Of a stretch of 64,000 nucleotides of DNA, positions 49,931 to 58,352 are shown one piece after another. The notes under the pieces were generated by a model that saw nothing but the letters and a program-made list of their open reading frames with translations, ran no database searches and was not told the DNA's origin. The first letter of the stretch is position 1, and each line of letters opens with the position of its first letter. The translations under genes and the position numbers were made by a program. Source of the stretch: Streptomyces pseudovenezuelae (lineage in GTDB: Bacteria; Actinomycetota; Actinomycetes; Streptomycetales; Streptomycetaceae); contig NZ_JARXVH010000020.1 in the NCBI RefSeq assembly GCF_029892565.1, forward strand, positions 62,001 to 126,000, in the 5' to 3' direction.

Positions 49931-50833
49931 TCAGCGAGTGCCGCGGTCGGCCTGCTCGATCAGGTCCTTGACCGCTGCGGGGTGGCTCACCGTGGCCGCG
50001 TGGGACGAGTTGATCTCGGTCACGTGCGCATGGGCGCGAGCCGCCATGAAGCGTTCGAGGTCGGGAGAGATGGCGTGGTCCTGCTTGGCCACCAGGTACC
50101 AGGACGGGGTCGTGTGCCAGGCCGCTTCCGGGGTGATGCCGGCAATGGCGGTGGCGTCGATCGGCCGTTGCCCGGCGGCCATCCGCACTGCGGTCCGTGC
50201 CGGGACGTCTGCCGCGAACGCTGCCCGGAACTTCGCCGGGTCGAGGTAGAGGTCCAGACCGGAACCGCCGCCCGGGAGGGTGTACGGGACTGGCTGTACG
50301 GGCAACGGCGGCACCGGATGGGCAACCGGTCGGGCGGACAGGTCAGCGAGGTCCTCGCCGGAGTCCGGAGCGAAGGCTGCCACGTAGACCAACGCCTTCA
50401 CCTGCTTCTCGCCGACGGCGGCGTTGGTGATCACCGCGCCGCCGTACGAATGACCGACCAGCACGACCGGGCCCGGGATGGTCTTGAGGAAGCTATGGAT
50501 GTAGGCGCTGTCGGAGGCAAGCCCGCGCAGCGGGTCGGGGAGCGCGCGGACAGGGTAGCCGTCGCGGGTCAGCCGGGTGATGACGCCGTCCCAACCGGAG
50601 GCGTCCGCGAACGCGCCGTGCACCAGCACGACCGTCGGCTTCGGGCGGTCGGAGGCCGTGGCTTGCGTTGCACGGGTGCTCGTGGTTGTCGCCGTTGAGC
50701 CGGTGTCCACGGCATGTGCGGCGATCGTGATGGTGGCGAGGGCCAGTGCCGACAGTCCGACGACTGCGGTGCGCCGGAAGGGTCGGCGCCTGGAAGGGGT
50801 CGTCGTGGCCGAACGTGCGGTGGTCCGAGTCAT
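49931..50833 (-). CDS. Exported alpha/beta hydrolase
   Basis: This 300-residue protein has a basic N-terminus (TPSRRRPFRRTAVVGLSALA) and hydrophobic core suggesting Sec or Tat export. A hydrolase domain follows with VVLVHGAFADASGWDGVITR (about 68), the nucleophile elbow VGHSYGGAV (serine about 125), and the late histidine in SSHAATVSHPAAV. It belongs to the group of small esterase-like proteins often induced by two-component systems. The start at 50833 is 69 nt from a large inverted repeat shared with the divergent kinase. Confidence 0.9.
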   Translation of the reverse strand: MTRTTARSATTTPSRRRPFRRTAVVGLSALALATITIAAHAVDTGSTATTTSTRATQATASDRPKPTVVLVHGAFADASGWDGVITRLTRDGYPVRALPDPLRGLASDSAYIHSFLKTIPGPVVLVGHSYGGAVITNAAVGEKQVKALVYVAAFAPDSGEDLADLSARPVAHPVPPLPVQPVPYTLPGGGSGLDLYLDPAKFRAAFAADVPARTAVRMAAGQRPIDATAIAGITPEAAWHTTPSWYLVAKQDHAISPDLERFMAARAHAHVTEINSSHAATVSHPAAVKDLIEQADRGTR

Positions 50834-50901
50834 GGCCTGTCCCTGCTTGATGGTGTGAGGCGGTTGCCTCGCCGAGGAGTCTCGGGGTCCTCGGGCGGAG
50901 C

Positions 50902-50979
50902 CGCGTACTTCGAACGAAGTAGTTCTCCCGCCTTCACCGGTCGAGGCGGGTTCGGCGTCTACATCGTTCGAAGTACGCG
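50902..50979. promoter_or_regulatory. Large inverted repeat in divergent two-component promoter
   Basis: Two 21-bp arms (50902-50922 and 50959-50979) are inverted copies with one mismatch. Each contains the inner palindrome TACTTCGAACGAAGTA or TACATCGTTCGAAGTA. The 36-nt spacer holds a further short stem (CCCGCC with GGCGGG). It lies 31 nt before the kinase start and 69 nt before the hydrolase start. Confidence 0.7.
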
Positions 50980-51009
50980 ACCGGGGCGCGGGCGGGCGAG
51001 AATCAGGTC

Positions 51010-52206
51010 ATGGTCAAGGCACAGAACGATCAGGACGGGCCCGCGACGCCTCTGTGGATCCGGCGCCCCGAGGTGCTGCACCTCGTCGCCTACTCCCTGG
51101 CCGCGCTGGTGTTCGCCGGTCAGATCGTGGCAGTGATACTGCGGGGATCTGATTGGCCGACAGTCCTGTCCGTACTGCTCGCCGGTGGCGGTGTCGCGCT
51201 GTCATGGTGGAAGCCGTGGGCCGGACTGGTGGTGTCGAGCGCGGCGTCCTTCGCCGTCACAGCGGTGGGCCAGGACCCCCTGTCGGTGTGGATGATGGCG
51301 GTCTTCGTGCTGTTCTCCATCACCTTCAGGGGAAAGCAGCCGCTGGCCGGAACAGTCATCGTGGCGGCGTCCTTCCTGGGGGCCTACATGACGTTGGGAG
51401 GATTTCGTGGTGGCGCGGTGGTGGGAGCCGCCGCCCTCTTCTCGGCCATAGCGGGAGGTACGTCAGGGGTGGCGCTCCGCATCCATCGAGACCACTGGTG
51501 GATTCTGCAGGAACGGGCCGAGAGCGCCATAGCCACCCGCGAGATCGAAGCCACCCGACGAGTGACCGAAGAACGATTCCGCATCGCCCGAGACCTCCAC
51601 GACGTCATCGGCCATCAAGTCGCGATGCTGAGCCTGCATCTCGGTGTTGCGGAGATCGGGCTTCCCGAAGGCTCCGAATCCTCCCGGCAGGCCCTCGTCT
51701 CAGCCAGGTCAAGCGCCCGTACCGTCGTCGTCGAGACGCAACGGATCCTCGCGCTCCTCCGCCGCGAGGACGACATCTCCGACGACGAGGCGCTCCGGCC
51801 GATCCCGTCACTGAGCGGCCTGGAAGGGCTTATCGCCTCGTTCGAGAGCATCGGCCTCGACGTCCGACCCGGCATCGACATCATCGCCGTCCCGGTGGAG
51901 CCCAGCGTCGGCGTAACCGTCTACCGGATCGTCCAAGAAGCACTCACGAACGCCTACCGGCACGGAGAGGGGACGGCGACAGTGGAAGTGCGCGAGCGCG
52001 ACGACAGGATCTGCGTCACCGTGGAGAACCGCGTCAGTCATTCCGTGCATGGCCCCGGCCCCGGTTCGGGTTCGGGCAGCGGACTCGGACTCGTGGGTAT
52101 GCGCGAACGCGTCGAGTCCTCCGGTGGGCGGCTGATGATCGACAGTGACGGCGGGCAGTTCCGGGTCCGTGCGGAGTTCAGTCCCATGGGAGTCGTTGTC
52201 CGATGA
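51010..52206 (+). CDS. Two-component sensor histidine kinase
   Basis: This 398-residue kinase has about five or six membrane segments (about 24-160) without an extracellular domain. The HisKA_3 helix carries the phosphorylation histidine in IARDLHDVIGHQVAMLSLHL (about 197). The ATPase domain has N-box IVQEALTNAYRHGEGT (about 312) and G-box GSGSGLGLVGMRERVES. Its stop overlaps the regulator ATG (ATGA). The family resembles the kinase at 36103 but the two share little outside motifs. Divergent from the exported hydrolase, whose promoter it likely controls. Confidence 0.93.
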   Translation: MVKAQNDQDGPATPLWIRRPEVLHLVAYSLAALVFAGQIVAVILRGSDWPTVLSVLLAGGGVALSWWKPWAGLVVSSAASFAVTAVGQDPLSVWMMAVFVLFSITFRGKQPLAGTVIVAASFLGAYMTLGGFRGGAVVGAAALFSAIAGGTSGVALRIHRDHWWILQERAESAIATREIEATRRVTEERFRIARDLHDVIGHQVAMLSLHLGVAEIGLPEGSESSRQALVSARSSARTVVVETQRILALLRREDDISDDEALRPIPSLSGLEGLIASFESIGLDVRPGIDIIAVPVEPSVGVTVYRIVQEALTNAYRHGEGTATVEVRERDDRICVTVENRVSHSVHGPGPGSGSGSGLGLVGMRERVESSGGRLMIDSDGGQFRVRAEFSPMGVVVR

Positions 52207-52862
52207 CGCGGATTCTGATCGTCGACGACCAGGACGACATAAGGGCCGGCATCCAAGCGATGCTTGCGCTCGATCCGGGTCTCGTTGTGGCGGGTGATCT
52301 CTCCGATGGACTTCAGGCCGTCCCCTTCCTCCGAGTTCACCCCGTCGACCTGGTTCTGATGGACATTCGGATGCCCGGCATCGACGGGGTCGAAGCCACC
52401 CGCCGGATCCGCAAAGAGCACCCACCCGAAAAACTGAGGGTGATCATGCTGACCACTTTCGACCACGACGACATCGTTCTCGCCGCCCTTCGCGCGGGCG
52501 CCAACGGTTACCTGAGCAAGACCGTGAGCCCTGCCGAACTCGTCGCGGGTATCACCGAGGTCGTCGGCGGTGGAGGTACGCTGTCCGCCGCCGCGACGGC
52601 CGCGCTCATCGGCCACATGACCGACAGTCCGCCCCCAGTGATCGACCGGGAGCTGCTGCGCCGCTTCGACGCTCTGACCCCCAGGGAGCGGGACGTGATC
52701 GTTCTCGTCGCAAGCGGTCTCGGCAACGACGACATCGCGGCCCAGTTGCACGTTTCGCCGTTCACCGTGAAGACGCACGCCGTGCGGGCCATGACGAAGG
52801 TCGGCGCACGGGATCGAGCACAACTCGTCTCGTTCACCTTCCGGGCCGGCCTCTACCCGTAA
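52203..52862 (+). CDS. Response regulator, NarL/FixJ family
   Basis: This 219-residue regulator has receiver residues IVDDQDD, LVLMDIRMPGIDG (phospho-aspartate about 54), TTF and LSKTVSP. The LuxR helix-turn-helix is LTPRERDVIVLVASGLGNDD, then SPFTVKTHAVRAMTKVGARD. The ATG overlaps the kinase stop by 4 nt, so the two are made together. The inverted repeat upstream of the pair is its likely binding site. Confidence 0.94.
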   Translation: MTRILIVDDQDDIRAGIQAMLALDPGLVVAGDLSDGLQAVPFLRVHPVDLVLMDIRMPGIDGVEATRRIRKEHPPEKLRVIMLTTFDHDDIVLAALRAGANGYLSKTVSPAELVAGITEVVGGGGTLSAAATAALIGHMTDSPPPVIDRELLRRFDALTPRERDVIVLVASGLGNDDIAAQLHVSPFTVKTHAVRAMTKVGARDRAQLVSFTFRAGLYP

Positions 52863-52993
52863 GCCTGCCGAGAGGGTGTGGGCGCGGACGCGGCAACCAG
52901 CGACCTGAGCGGGCGTCAACTCCGATCTTCCTCGGTTCGTGATCGCTCGTTCGTGGTACTGACCGCCGTACAGGCCAGCCGTTCGCCATGCTC

Positions 52994-53025
52994 ATGCGGG
53001 GATGCGGGGATGCGGGGATGCGGGC
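52994..53025 (+). repeat. Octamer tandem repeat next to transposase start
   Basis: ATGCGGGG is repeated three times, then once as ATGCGGGC, directly before the ATG at 53026. Because 8 is not a multiple of 3, the ATGs of successive copies fall in different frames. Confidence 0.85.
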
Positions 53026-53976
53026 ATGGTGCGAAGGCTGTATCCGAGCGACTTGTCGGACGAGCAATGGCCGTTGATCGAGCTGATGATCACGGCCTGG
53101 AAGCAGGACCGGGCGGGCCGTTCGGCGACGGGAGGCCCTGGGACCTGTGATCTCCGGGAGGTCGTGAACGCGATCTTCTACCAGAACCGGACGGGCTGTC
53201 AGTGGCGCTACCTGCCCCACGATCTGCCCGCCTGGTCGGCGGTGTTCTACTACTTCACGCTGTGGCGCCAGGACGGGCTCGACCAGCGGACCCAGGAGCT
53301 CCTGCGCTGCCAGGTGCGGGAGAAGGCCCGCCGATTAGAGGACCCGTCCCTCGTGATCATCGACCCCCAGTCCGTGCCCGCGGCCGCGGGGGTTCCGAAG
53401 ACCACGACAGGACTGGACGCGAACAAGAGGACCCCTGGGCGCAAGCGGGGACTGGCCGGCGATGTGCTGAGCCTGATCATCGGCGTCGACGTCCTGGCCG
53501 CATCCGCCCACAACAACGCCGCCGGCACCGCCCTGCCCGACCAGACGGCCGAACGGTGCGGGATGCGTCTGGAGAACGCCCTGGTGGACCAGGGCCTCAA
53601 GGACGAAGTCATCATCCACGGCGCTTTGTTGGACATCACCGTCGCGGTCGGCCGCCGCAACCCGGCCGATCAGGGCAAGGGCTTCGTTCCGCAGCCGAAG
53701 CGGCGGGTGGTCGAGCAGGTCAACGGCACGCTGATGCCGGACCGGCGCCTGGCGCGCGAGTACGACCACCGGCCCGACACCTCCGCCTCCCGCGTCTACT
53801 GGGCCTCCACCGCGAACATGACCCGCCGCCTCACTCACACCCACTCCCACCTGGCACGACACCCTCCGGGCGACCGCGTGAACACCACCGAGTTCCTGAC
53901 CGATCTCCAGGCCCGCCACGACAAAGCCACGGCCCGTGCCGGGCCGGTGAACTTCGCAGCCAGATCGAGGACTTGA
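53026..53976 (+). CDS. IS5-family transposase, C-terminus frameshifted
   Basis: This 316-residue frame begins VRRLYPSDLSDEQWPLIELM and has the DUF4096-like N-terminal helix region. The DDE core includes LVIIDPQSVPAAAGVPKTTT, TPGRKRGLAGDVLSLIIGVD and GFVPQPKRRVVEQVNGTLMP. Near 53832 the frame leaves the family: the neighbouring frame would end PTPTWHDTLRATA with a stop at 53879-53881, as expected. This copy instead reads through into the passenger gene. The core is complete, so activity is possible but doubtful. Start ATG 53026, though ATG 53002 within the octamer repeat is in frame too. Confidence 0.8.
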   Translation: MVRRLYPSDLSDEQWPLIELMITAWKQDRAGRSATGGPGTCDLREVVNAIFYQNRTGCQWRYLPHDLPAWSAVFYYFTLWRQDGLDQRTQELLRCQVREKARRLEDPSLVIIDPQSVPAAAGVPKTTTGLDANKRTPGRKRGLAGDVLSLIIGVDVLAASAHNNAAGTALPDQTAERCGMRLENALVDQGLKDEVIIHGALLDITVAVGRRNPADQGKGFVPQPKRRVVEQVNGTLMPDRRLAREYDHRPDTSASRVYWASTANMTRRLTHTHSHLARHPPGDRVNTTEFLTDLQARHDKATARAGPVNFAARSRT

Positions 53977-54308
53977 CCGCCCAGCTCGCCGAGACCGAAG
54001 CACGCCTCGCCGACCTGGCCACCACCCGAAAGGCCATCGCCGAACTCACGCCGACCGGAGGCGGGGACGAGGCCGATCCGCTCGCGTCGACCACTGCCTA
54101 CCAGGCCATCGTGAACGCCTTCAACCAGCACCCCGACCAGACATTCAGGGTCCGTGAACTGCACGAACTCCTCGGCATGCCCACCGACGACCCGCGCATG
54201 AACGTCACCCGCAGCCGCCTCGGACGCCTCACCCGACAGGGATTCCTCACCCAACCCGGACGAGGCCGCTACCAGAAACGGACTGAACAACCTCTGAGAC
54301 GTCCGTGA
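53878..54308 (+). pseudogene. IS passenger gene: coiled-coil plus winged-helix protein, frameshifted
   Basis: From GTG 53878 the frame reads NTTEFLTDLQARHDKATARA and after a shift near 53950 continues LRSQIEDLTAQLAETEARLA, a heptad-like coiled coil. A winged-helix region follows (TAYQAIVNAFNQHPDQTFRV, then RELHELLGMPTDDPRMNVTR and SRLGRLTRQGFLTQPGRGRY). The ancestral arrangement had the transposase stop overlapping this GTG (GTGA), so it was translationally coupled to the transposase. Its role in the element is unknown; a DNA-binding accessory protein fits the fold. Confidence 0.65.
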
Positions 54309-54417
54309 ACCCGACCCGATCGCTCAGGGATTAGCCGCTGGTGCACGCTTTCGTTCCCCGGCCTCGTTGCGCCGCGTTTGCATCGGTCGGGCCGCCGGGG
54401 CTGCTTGGGACCGCGGG

Positions 54418-55263
54418 TCAATAGCCGACGGTGAAACGTCGGTTGAGGTGGCGCGGGGTTTCGATCTCGTCGACGAGGGCGGCGGCGTAGTCCTCGTAGG
54501 AGATGCGGGCCTGGCCGTCGTCGCCGACGACGGGGCGGTCCAGGCCGGTGCGGTAGTGGCCGGTGCGCTCACCTGGGGCGAAGTGGACCGGGGGCGGGGA
54601 CAGGTAGGTCCAGGTGACACTGTTGTCGAGGGCGAGGTAGGCGTCGAACGCGCGGATCTGCCCGATGGCGTAGGGCTTGAACTCCTCGGGGAAGTCCGGG
54701 GCGTCGAAGAAGCGCACGCCGTCATTGTTCAGGAGGCTGGCGCCGCCGCCCATGTGGACGATCCGCGGGCCGGCCGGACCCAGGCCGCGAAGGGCTGTCA
54801 CGGTGGCGGCGACGGCGTCGGTGTAGAGGACCGTGTCAGGGCCGCCGATGGTCAGCACGAGGACATCAGCGTCCTTGGCGAGGACAGCGACCGTCTGCGG
54901 GTCGGTGACGTCCCCGGTGACCGGGCGGACCCCGTCGGGAAGCGTGGCCAGAGCATCGAGGCTTCGGGCGACGGCGGTGACTTGGTGACCGCGGGCGGCG
55001 GCCTCGGCGACGACGCGCGTGCCGGCCTTTCCGGCGGCGCCGAACACGACGATCCTGCTCGGGGTGTGATCCCTTGCGCTTGCGGTTGCGGGTACGGGGC
55101 TCGAGGTCAGGCGGTTCAGGCGCTCTGGGCGTTCCGGGTGCCGAAGAGGTGCTCGTTGCCGAGTTGCTGGTGAGGTGAGACGAGGCCTCTGTGCTGCCTC
55201 TTCTTCTAGTGTCCCAACAAAGTTGCAGGCCAGCGAGGTACGGTGGAGACATGTCATGGTCAA
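54418..55263 (-). CDS. NAD(P)-binding SDR-like protein, start unclear
   Basis: The conserved part (about 210 residues) begins with the nucleotide motif IVVFGAAGKAGTRVVAEAAA and has VRPVTGDVTDPQTVAVLAKD, then RIVHMGGGASLLNNDGVRFF and HLNRRFTVGY at the end. This is the atypical SDR group of NAD(P)H-binding proteins similar to YwnB. The only in-frame ATG codons lie about 70 codons upstream (55263, 55257), overlapping the divergent AraC gene start. No ATG, GTG or TTG lies near the fold start, although AAGGGA precedes it. The true start may be CTG or be mutated. Probably linked to the divergent AraC regulator. Confidence 0.7.
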   Translation of the reverse strand: MTMTCLHRTSLACNFVGTLEEEAAQRPRLTSPATRQRAPLRHPERPERLNRLTSSPVPATASARDHTPSRIVVFGAAGKAGTRVVAEAAARGHQVTAVARSLDALATLPDGVRPVTGDVTDPQTVAVLAKDADVLVLTIGGPDTVLYTDAVAATVTALRGLGPAGPRIVHMGGGASLLNNDGVRFFDAPDFPEEFKPYAIGQIRAFDAYLALDNSVTWTYLSPPPVHFAPGERTGHYRTGLDRPVVGDDGQARISYEDYAAALVDEIETPRHLNRRFTVGY

Positions 55264-56186
55264 AAGCGGACAATGCCCCAGATGAGGGTGCCACCCCGGG
55301 ATTCGGGTTCAACCCGCCGGGCGCACCCGTCCCCGGCATTGAGATCACCGACCTGGCCATGCTGCACCGCCGAGTCTCGGACGGCAGCCTGCAACGGGTC
55401 CACCGTGCCGGCTTCCACTCCCTCACCCTGATCACCCGGGGCAGCGCCGAGCACACCGTCGACTTCGTCGCCTGCCCCTGCCGCCCCGGCACACTGCTGT
55501 GGGTCCGCCCCGGCCAGGTACAGCGCTTCGCCGCGCCCGGCCGGATGAACGGCACGCACCTGCTGTTCACCCCCGCTTTCCCCGAACCCACCGCAGCCGC
55601 CAACCGTCTCGCCGACGACTGGTCCGCCCCCAGCTGCTGGCAGCTCGGCACCGGCCCCGACTGCACCGCCGCCTCTGCCCTGCTCGCCCGCCTGCATGCC
55701 GAATACCATCGCCCCGGCGGCGCGTCCCGCGAGATCCTGCGCCTTCTGCTGGCCGCACTGCTGCTGCACATCGACCGCCTGCCCCGCCACGGCGCACACA
55801 CCAACCCCCACGCCGGCGGCGAGGTCTATGCCCGCTTCCACGCCGAACTGGAACGCTCCTACGCCACCACCCGGCGCGCCGAGGACTACGCCGACCGCCT
55901 GGGCCACACCGTCAAGACCCTGACCCGCGCCTGCCAGGCCGCCACCGGCCAGTCCGTCAAACAGGTCATCGACGCCCGCGTCGCCCTCCAGGCCCAGCGG
56001 CTCCTCGCCCACACCGACGAGCCCATCGCCTTCATCGCCCGCCGCCTCGGCTTCTCCGAACCCACCAACTTCGGCAAGTTCTTCACCCGCCACACCGGCA
56101 GCACCCCCGGCGACTTCCGCCGCGACCAGCAGAGTACGACCGTGCCCGCGCCCATGGGCGCCGCACTGCCGGGCAAAGGCAGCTGA
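55251..56186 (+). CDS. AraC-family transcriptional regulator
   Basis: This 311-residue protein has an N-terminal cupin-type sensor domain (about 25-150: SLTLITRGSAEHTVDFVACP, then GTLLWVRPGQVQRFA). A C-terminal double helix-turn-helix follows (about 215-300: RRAEDYADRLGHTVKTLTRA, VKQVIDARVALQAQRLLAHT, DEPIAFIARRLGFSEPTNFG and KFFTRHTGSTPGDFR). The layout matches regulators that respond to small organic ligands. ATG 55251 has GGTGGAGAC just upstream. It is divergent from the SDR-like gene, the probable target. Confidence 0.92.
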   Translation: MSWSKADNAPDEGATPGFGFNPPGAPVPGIEITDLAMLHRRVSDGSLQRVHRAGFHSLTLITRGSAEHTVDFVACPCRPGTLLWVRPGQVQRFAAPGRMNGTHLLFTPAFPEPTAAANRLADDWSAPSCWQLGTGPDCTAASALLARLHAEYHRPGGASREILRLLLAALLLHIDRLPRHGAHTNPHAGGEVYARFHAELERSYATTRRAEDYADRLGHTVKTLTRACQAATGQSVKQVIDARVALQAQRLLAHTDEPIAFIARRLGFSEPTNFGKFFTRHTGSTPGDFRRDQQSTTVPAPMGAALPGKGS

Positions 56187-56403
56187 CGGCACAGCACCAG
56201 ACCGCGGACGATAGGAGTCTCGGCTCGCGCAGAATGCTCTCTACCTTCGCCCTGCGCGACACACTCACTTGGGCCTGACGGCGCGAAACGGGATGCGGCG
56301 GATCGCTGCGCTCACTCACCGAGCAGCGGATGGCACTCCTGCTCGTCCTGCTCCGTCGGGTGGGCGGGGCCGCCGCGGTCGCGCCGGCCCCGCGCGTGTG
56401 GCG

Positions 56404-57771
56404 CTATCTGCGCCAGGGGCCCGTGACGGCGAACGTGGTGCCCGGCGTGTAGCAGTTCACGTACATCGTGTCGCCGTCGGGCGAGAACGTGACGCCCGCG
56501 AACTCGCCCCACTCCGGGGCCTGGGGCGTGCCGATGTTCTGCCGCCCGCGGGCCATGGCGTACACCTCCCCGCGGCGCGTGACGCCGAAGACGTGCTGGG
56601 CGCCGTTGCCATCCTCGCAGACCATCAGGCCGCCGCTGGGGGCGAGACAGATGTTGTCAGGGGACTCGCCCGGCAGCTGGACGTCGGTGTCCGGGCCGAA
56701 GACGATCACCAGGGTCAGCCGGCGCGCGGCGGGGTCGTAGCGCCAGATCTGACCGAAGTGGTCGGCCGCCGAGCCCTCCGCGCTGTGCGCGAACGACGAG
56801 ACGAAGTACACGCACCGCCCGCCCCAGTAACAGCCCTCCAGCTTCTGTGCGTGGGTGATGCCCTTCGGTCCGAAGTCCTGGAGCCGGATCGGCGTCTGCG
56901 CCGCCAGCGGGTCCGGTACGTCGGCCCACTCGATGCCGTGGAAGGTGGTGCCGGTCTCCTGGACGGCGGACAGGTCGGCCACGCCCGGCACGCGCATCGC
57001 CTGCAGCCGGCCGCCCGCGCGCAGCGAACCGGTGCCACCCTGCGGTCTGTGCGGCAGGAACCGGTAGAAGAGGCCGAAGGGCTTGAGGAAGGCGTCCTCG
57101 GTCTCGTAGACCGTGCCGCTCCTCGGGTCGATCGCGACGGCCTCGTGCTGGAAGCGGCCCATGGCGGTCAGCGGCACGGCGCCGGTGCGGTGCGGGTCGG
57201 CGGGGTCGACCTCGAAGATGAAGCCGTGGTCCTTGGTGTAGCCGTTGGTGCCGGCGGTGTCCTCGGTCTCCTCGCAGGTGAGCCAGGTGCCCCAAGGGGT
57301 GTGCCCGCCCGCGCAGTTGACGGCGGTGCCGGCGATGGCGACCCGCTCCGACAGGACGTTGTTGTGGCCGTCGAGCGTCAGGGCCGTGCAGCCGCCCTTG
57401 CCCGCCGGGTCGTAGGTGAGGCCCGCGACCGTGGGGACGGCGAACTGCGCGGTGGGACGGTTCTCGTGGTTGCGGACCAGGTGGACCCGGCCGTGCCGGC
57501 CGGGCAGCGCGGTCATGCCGTCGTGGTTGGACGGGACCGTGCCCTCGCCGGAGCGCAACCGGTCGCCCTCACGGGAGAGGACCTTGTAGCGGAAGCCCTT
57601 CGGGAGGTCGAGCAGGCCGTCCGGGTCGGGGACCAGGGGACCGTAGCCGGTGTGACCGATGCCCTGTGCGGCAGCGGTACCGGCGAAGAGTTCGGACAGT
57701 GCTCCACTGAACGCGATGCCTGCTCCCAGGGCACCGGAGCGGGCGAGGATCTGACGGCGTGTCGCAGACAT
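56404..57771 (-). CDS. Tat-exported PhoX-type (DUF839) protein
   Basis: This 455-residue protein has a twin-arginine leader (SATRRQILARSGALGAGIAF). A beta-propeller domain of the PhoX/DUF839 family follows, with LRSGEGTVPSNHDGMTALPG, LVRNHENRPT, TWLTCEETEDTAG and FQHEAVAIDPRSGTVYETED. PhoX enzymes are calcium/iron alkaline phosphatases; several listed metal-site residues (NHE, EET, EDA) are present, but phosphatase activity is not proven for all family members. ATG 57771 is chosen since GAGGG lies about 9 nt before it, rather than the TTG 9 nt upstream. It stands alone as a transcript. Confidence 0.88.
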   Translation of the reverse strand: MSATRRQILARSGALGAGIAFSGALSELFAGTAAAQGIGHTGYGPLVPDPDGLLDLPKGFRYKVLSREGDRLRSGEGTVPSNHDGMTALPGRHGRVHLVRNHENRPTAQFAVPTVAGLTYDPAGKGGCTALTLDGHNNVLSERVAIAGTAVNCAGGHTPWGTWLTCEETEDTAGTNGYTKDHGFIFEVDPADPHRTGAVPLTAMGRFQHEAVAIDPRSGTVYETEDAFLKPFGLFYRFLPHRPQGGTGSLRAGGRLQAMRVPGVADLSAVQETGTTFHGIEWADVPDPLAAQTPIRLQDFGPKGITHAQKLEGCYWGGRCVYFVSSFAHSAEGSAADHFGQIWRYDPAARRLTLVIVFGPDTDVQLPGESPDNICLAPSGGLMVCEDGNGAQHVFGVTRRGEVYAMARGRQNIGTPQAPEWGEFAGVTFSPDGDTMYVNCYTPGTTFAVTGPWRR

Positions 57772-57863
57772 ACGGGACAACCCTCCTGCTGGCGGACAGG
57801 AACTGTGACCACGCTGTGTCTATCACCCGGCACGCGCCTGAGGAACCACGCGCGCAGCACGTG

Positions 57864-58131
57864 TCACGTCCCCGGACCCAGGGGCGGCGGTCCCTCCGGC
57901 GGGTGTTCCTGCGCCTTCTCCAGGAAGCGCAGCAGCTCCACGGGGAAGGGCAGGACCAGCGTGGAGTTCCTCTCGGCGGCCACGGCGAGGACCATCTGCC
58001 GCTGCCGCAGCTGGAGCCGCAGCTGGAGCGCGGCGGGCTGTTCGGACATCTCCTTCGCCGCCTCCGCTAGCCTCTTCGAGGCCTCCAGCTCGGCGTCGGA
58101 GTCGATGATGCGGGCGCGGCGCTCGCGGTCA
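57864..58131 (-). pseudogene. C-terminal relic of a slipin / SPFH (band 7) protein
   Basis: Read leftward, about 88 residues give DRERRARIIDSDAELEASKR, then LAEAAKEMSEQPAALQLRLQ and AVAAERNSTLVLPFPVELLR, ending in a proline-rich tail and stop. This is the end of a stomatin/slipin-type membrane scaffold protein. The whole SPFH domain and membrane anchor are missing; unrelated sequence begins at about 58140. Confidence 0.7.
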
Positions 58132-58139
58132 CAGCGCCG

Positions 58140-58285
58140 GTGAACCGGCCACGGCCCCAGCCGGACGCAATCGTCATCCCGGCGGACAGATCCAAGACGA
58201 CATGACGGCCCGGGCTCAGCAGCCCGCCGTAGAGCACACGGCGGTCCGGGATCACGAGGTCCCCGGCGGTGATGGGAGGAGTCAC
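58140..58285 (-). pseudogene. C-terminal relic of a FAD-dependent aromatic monooxygenase
   Basis: Read leftward, about 35 residues give GDLVIPDRRVLYGGLLSPGR, then HVVLDLSAGMTIASGWGRGR. This resembles the thioredoxin-like C-terminal domain of polyketide-hydroxylase-type FAD monooxygenases (PDR..LY.LL.PGR.VLLDL). It ends at the junction with the slipin relic. The identification is tentative. Confidence 0.35.
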
Positions 58286-58352
58286 GAGGCAGTGGCCAGG
58301 CCTGCGATCGGTCGGGGGTGCCGGGATGTTCAGGGTGTTCTTGGTGGTTTGG

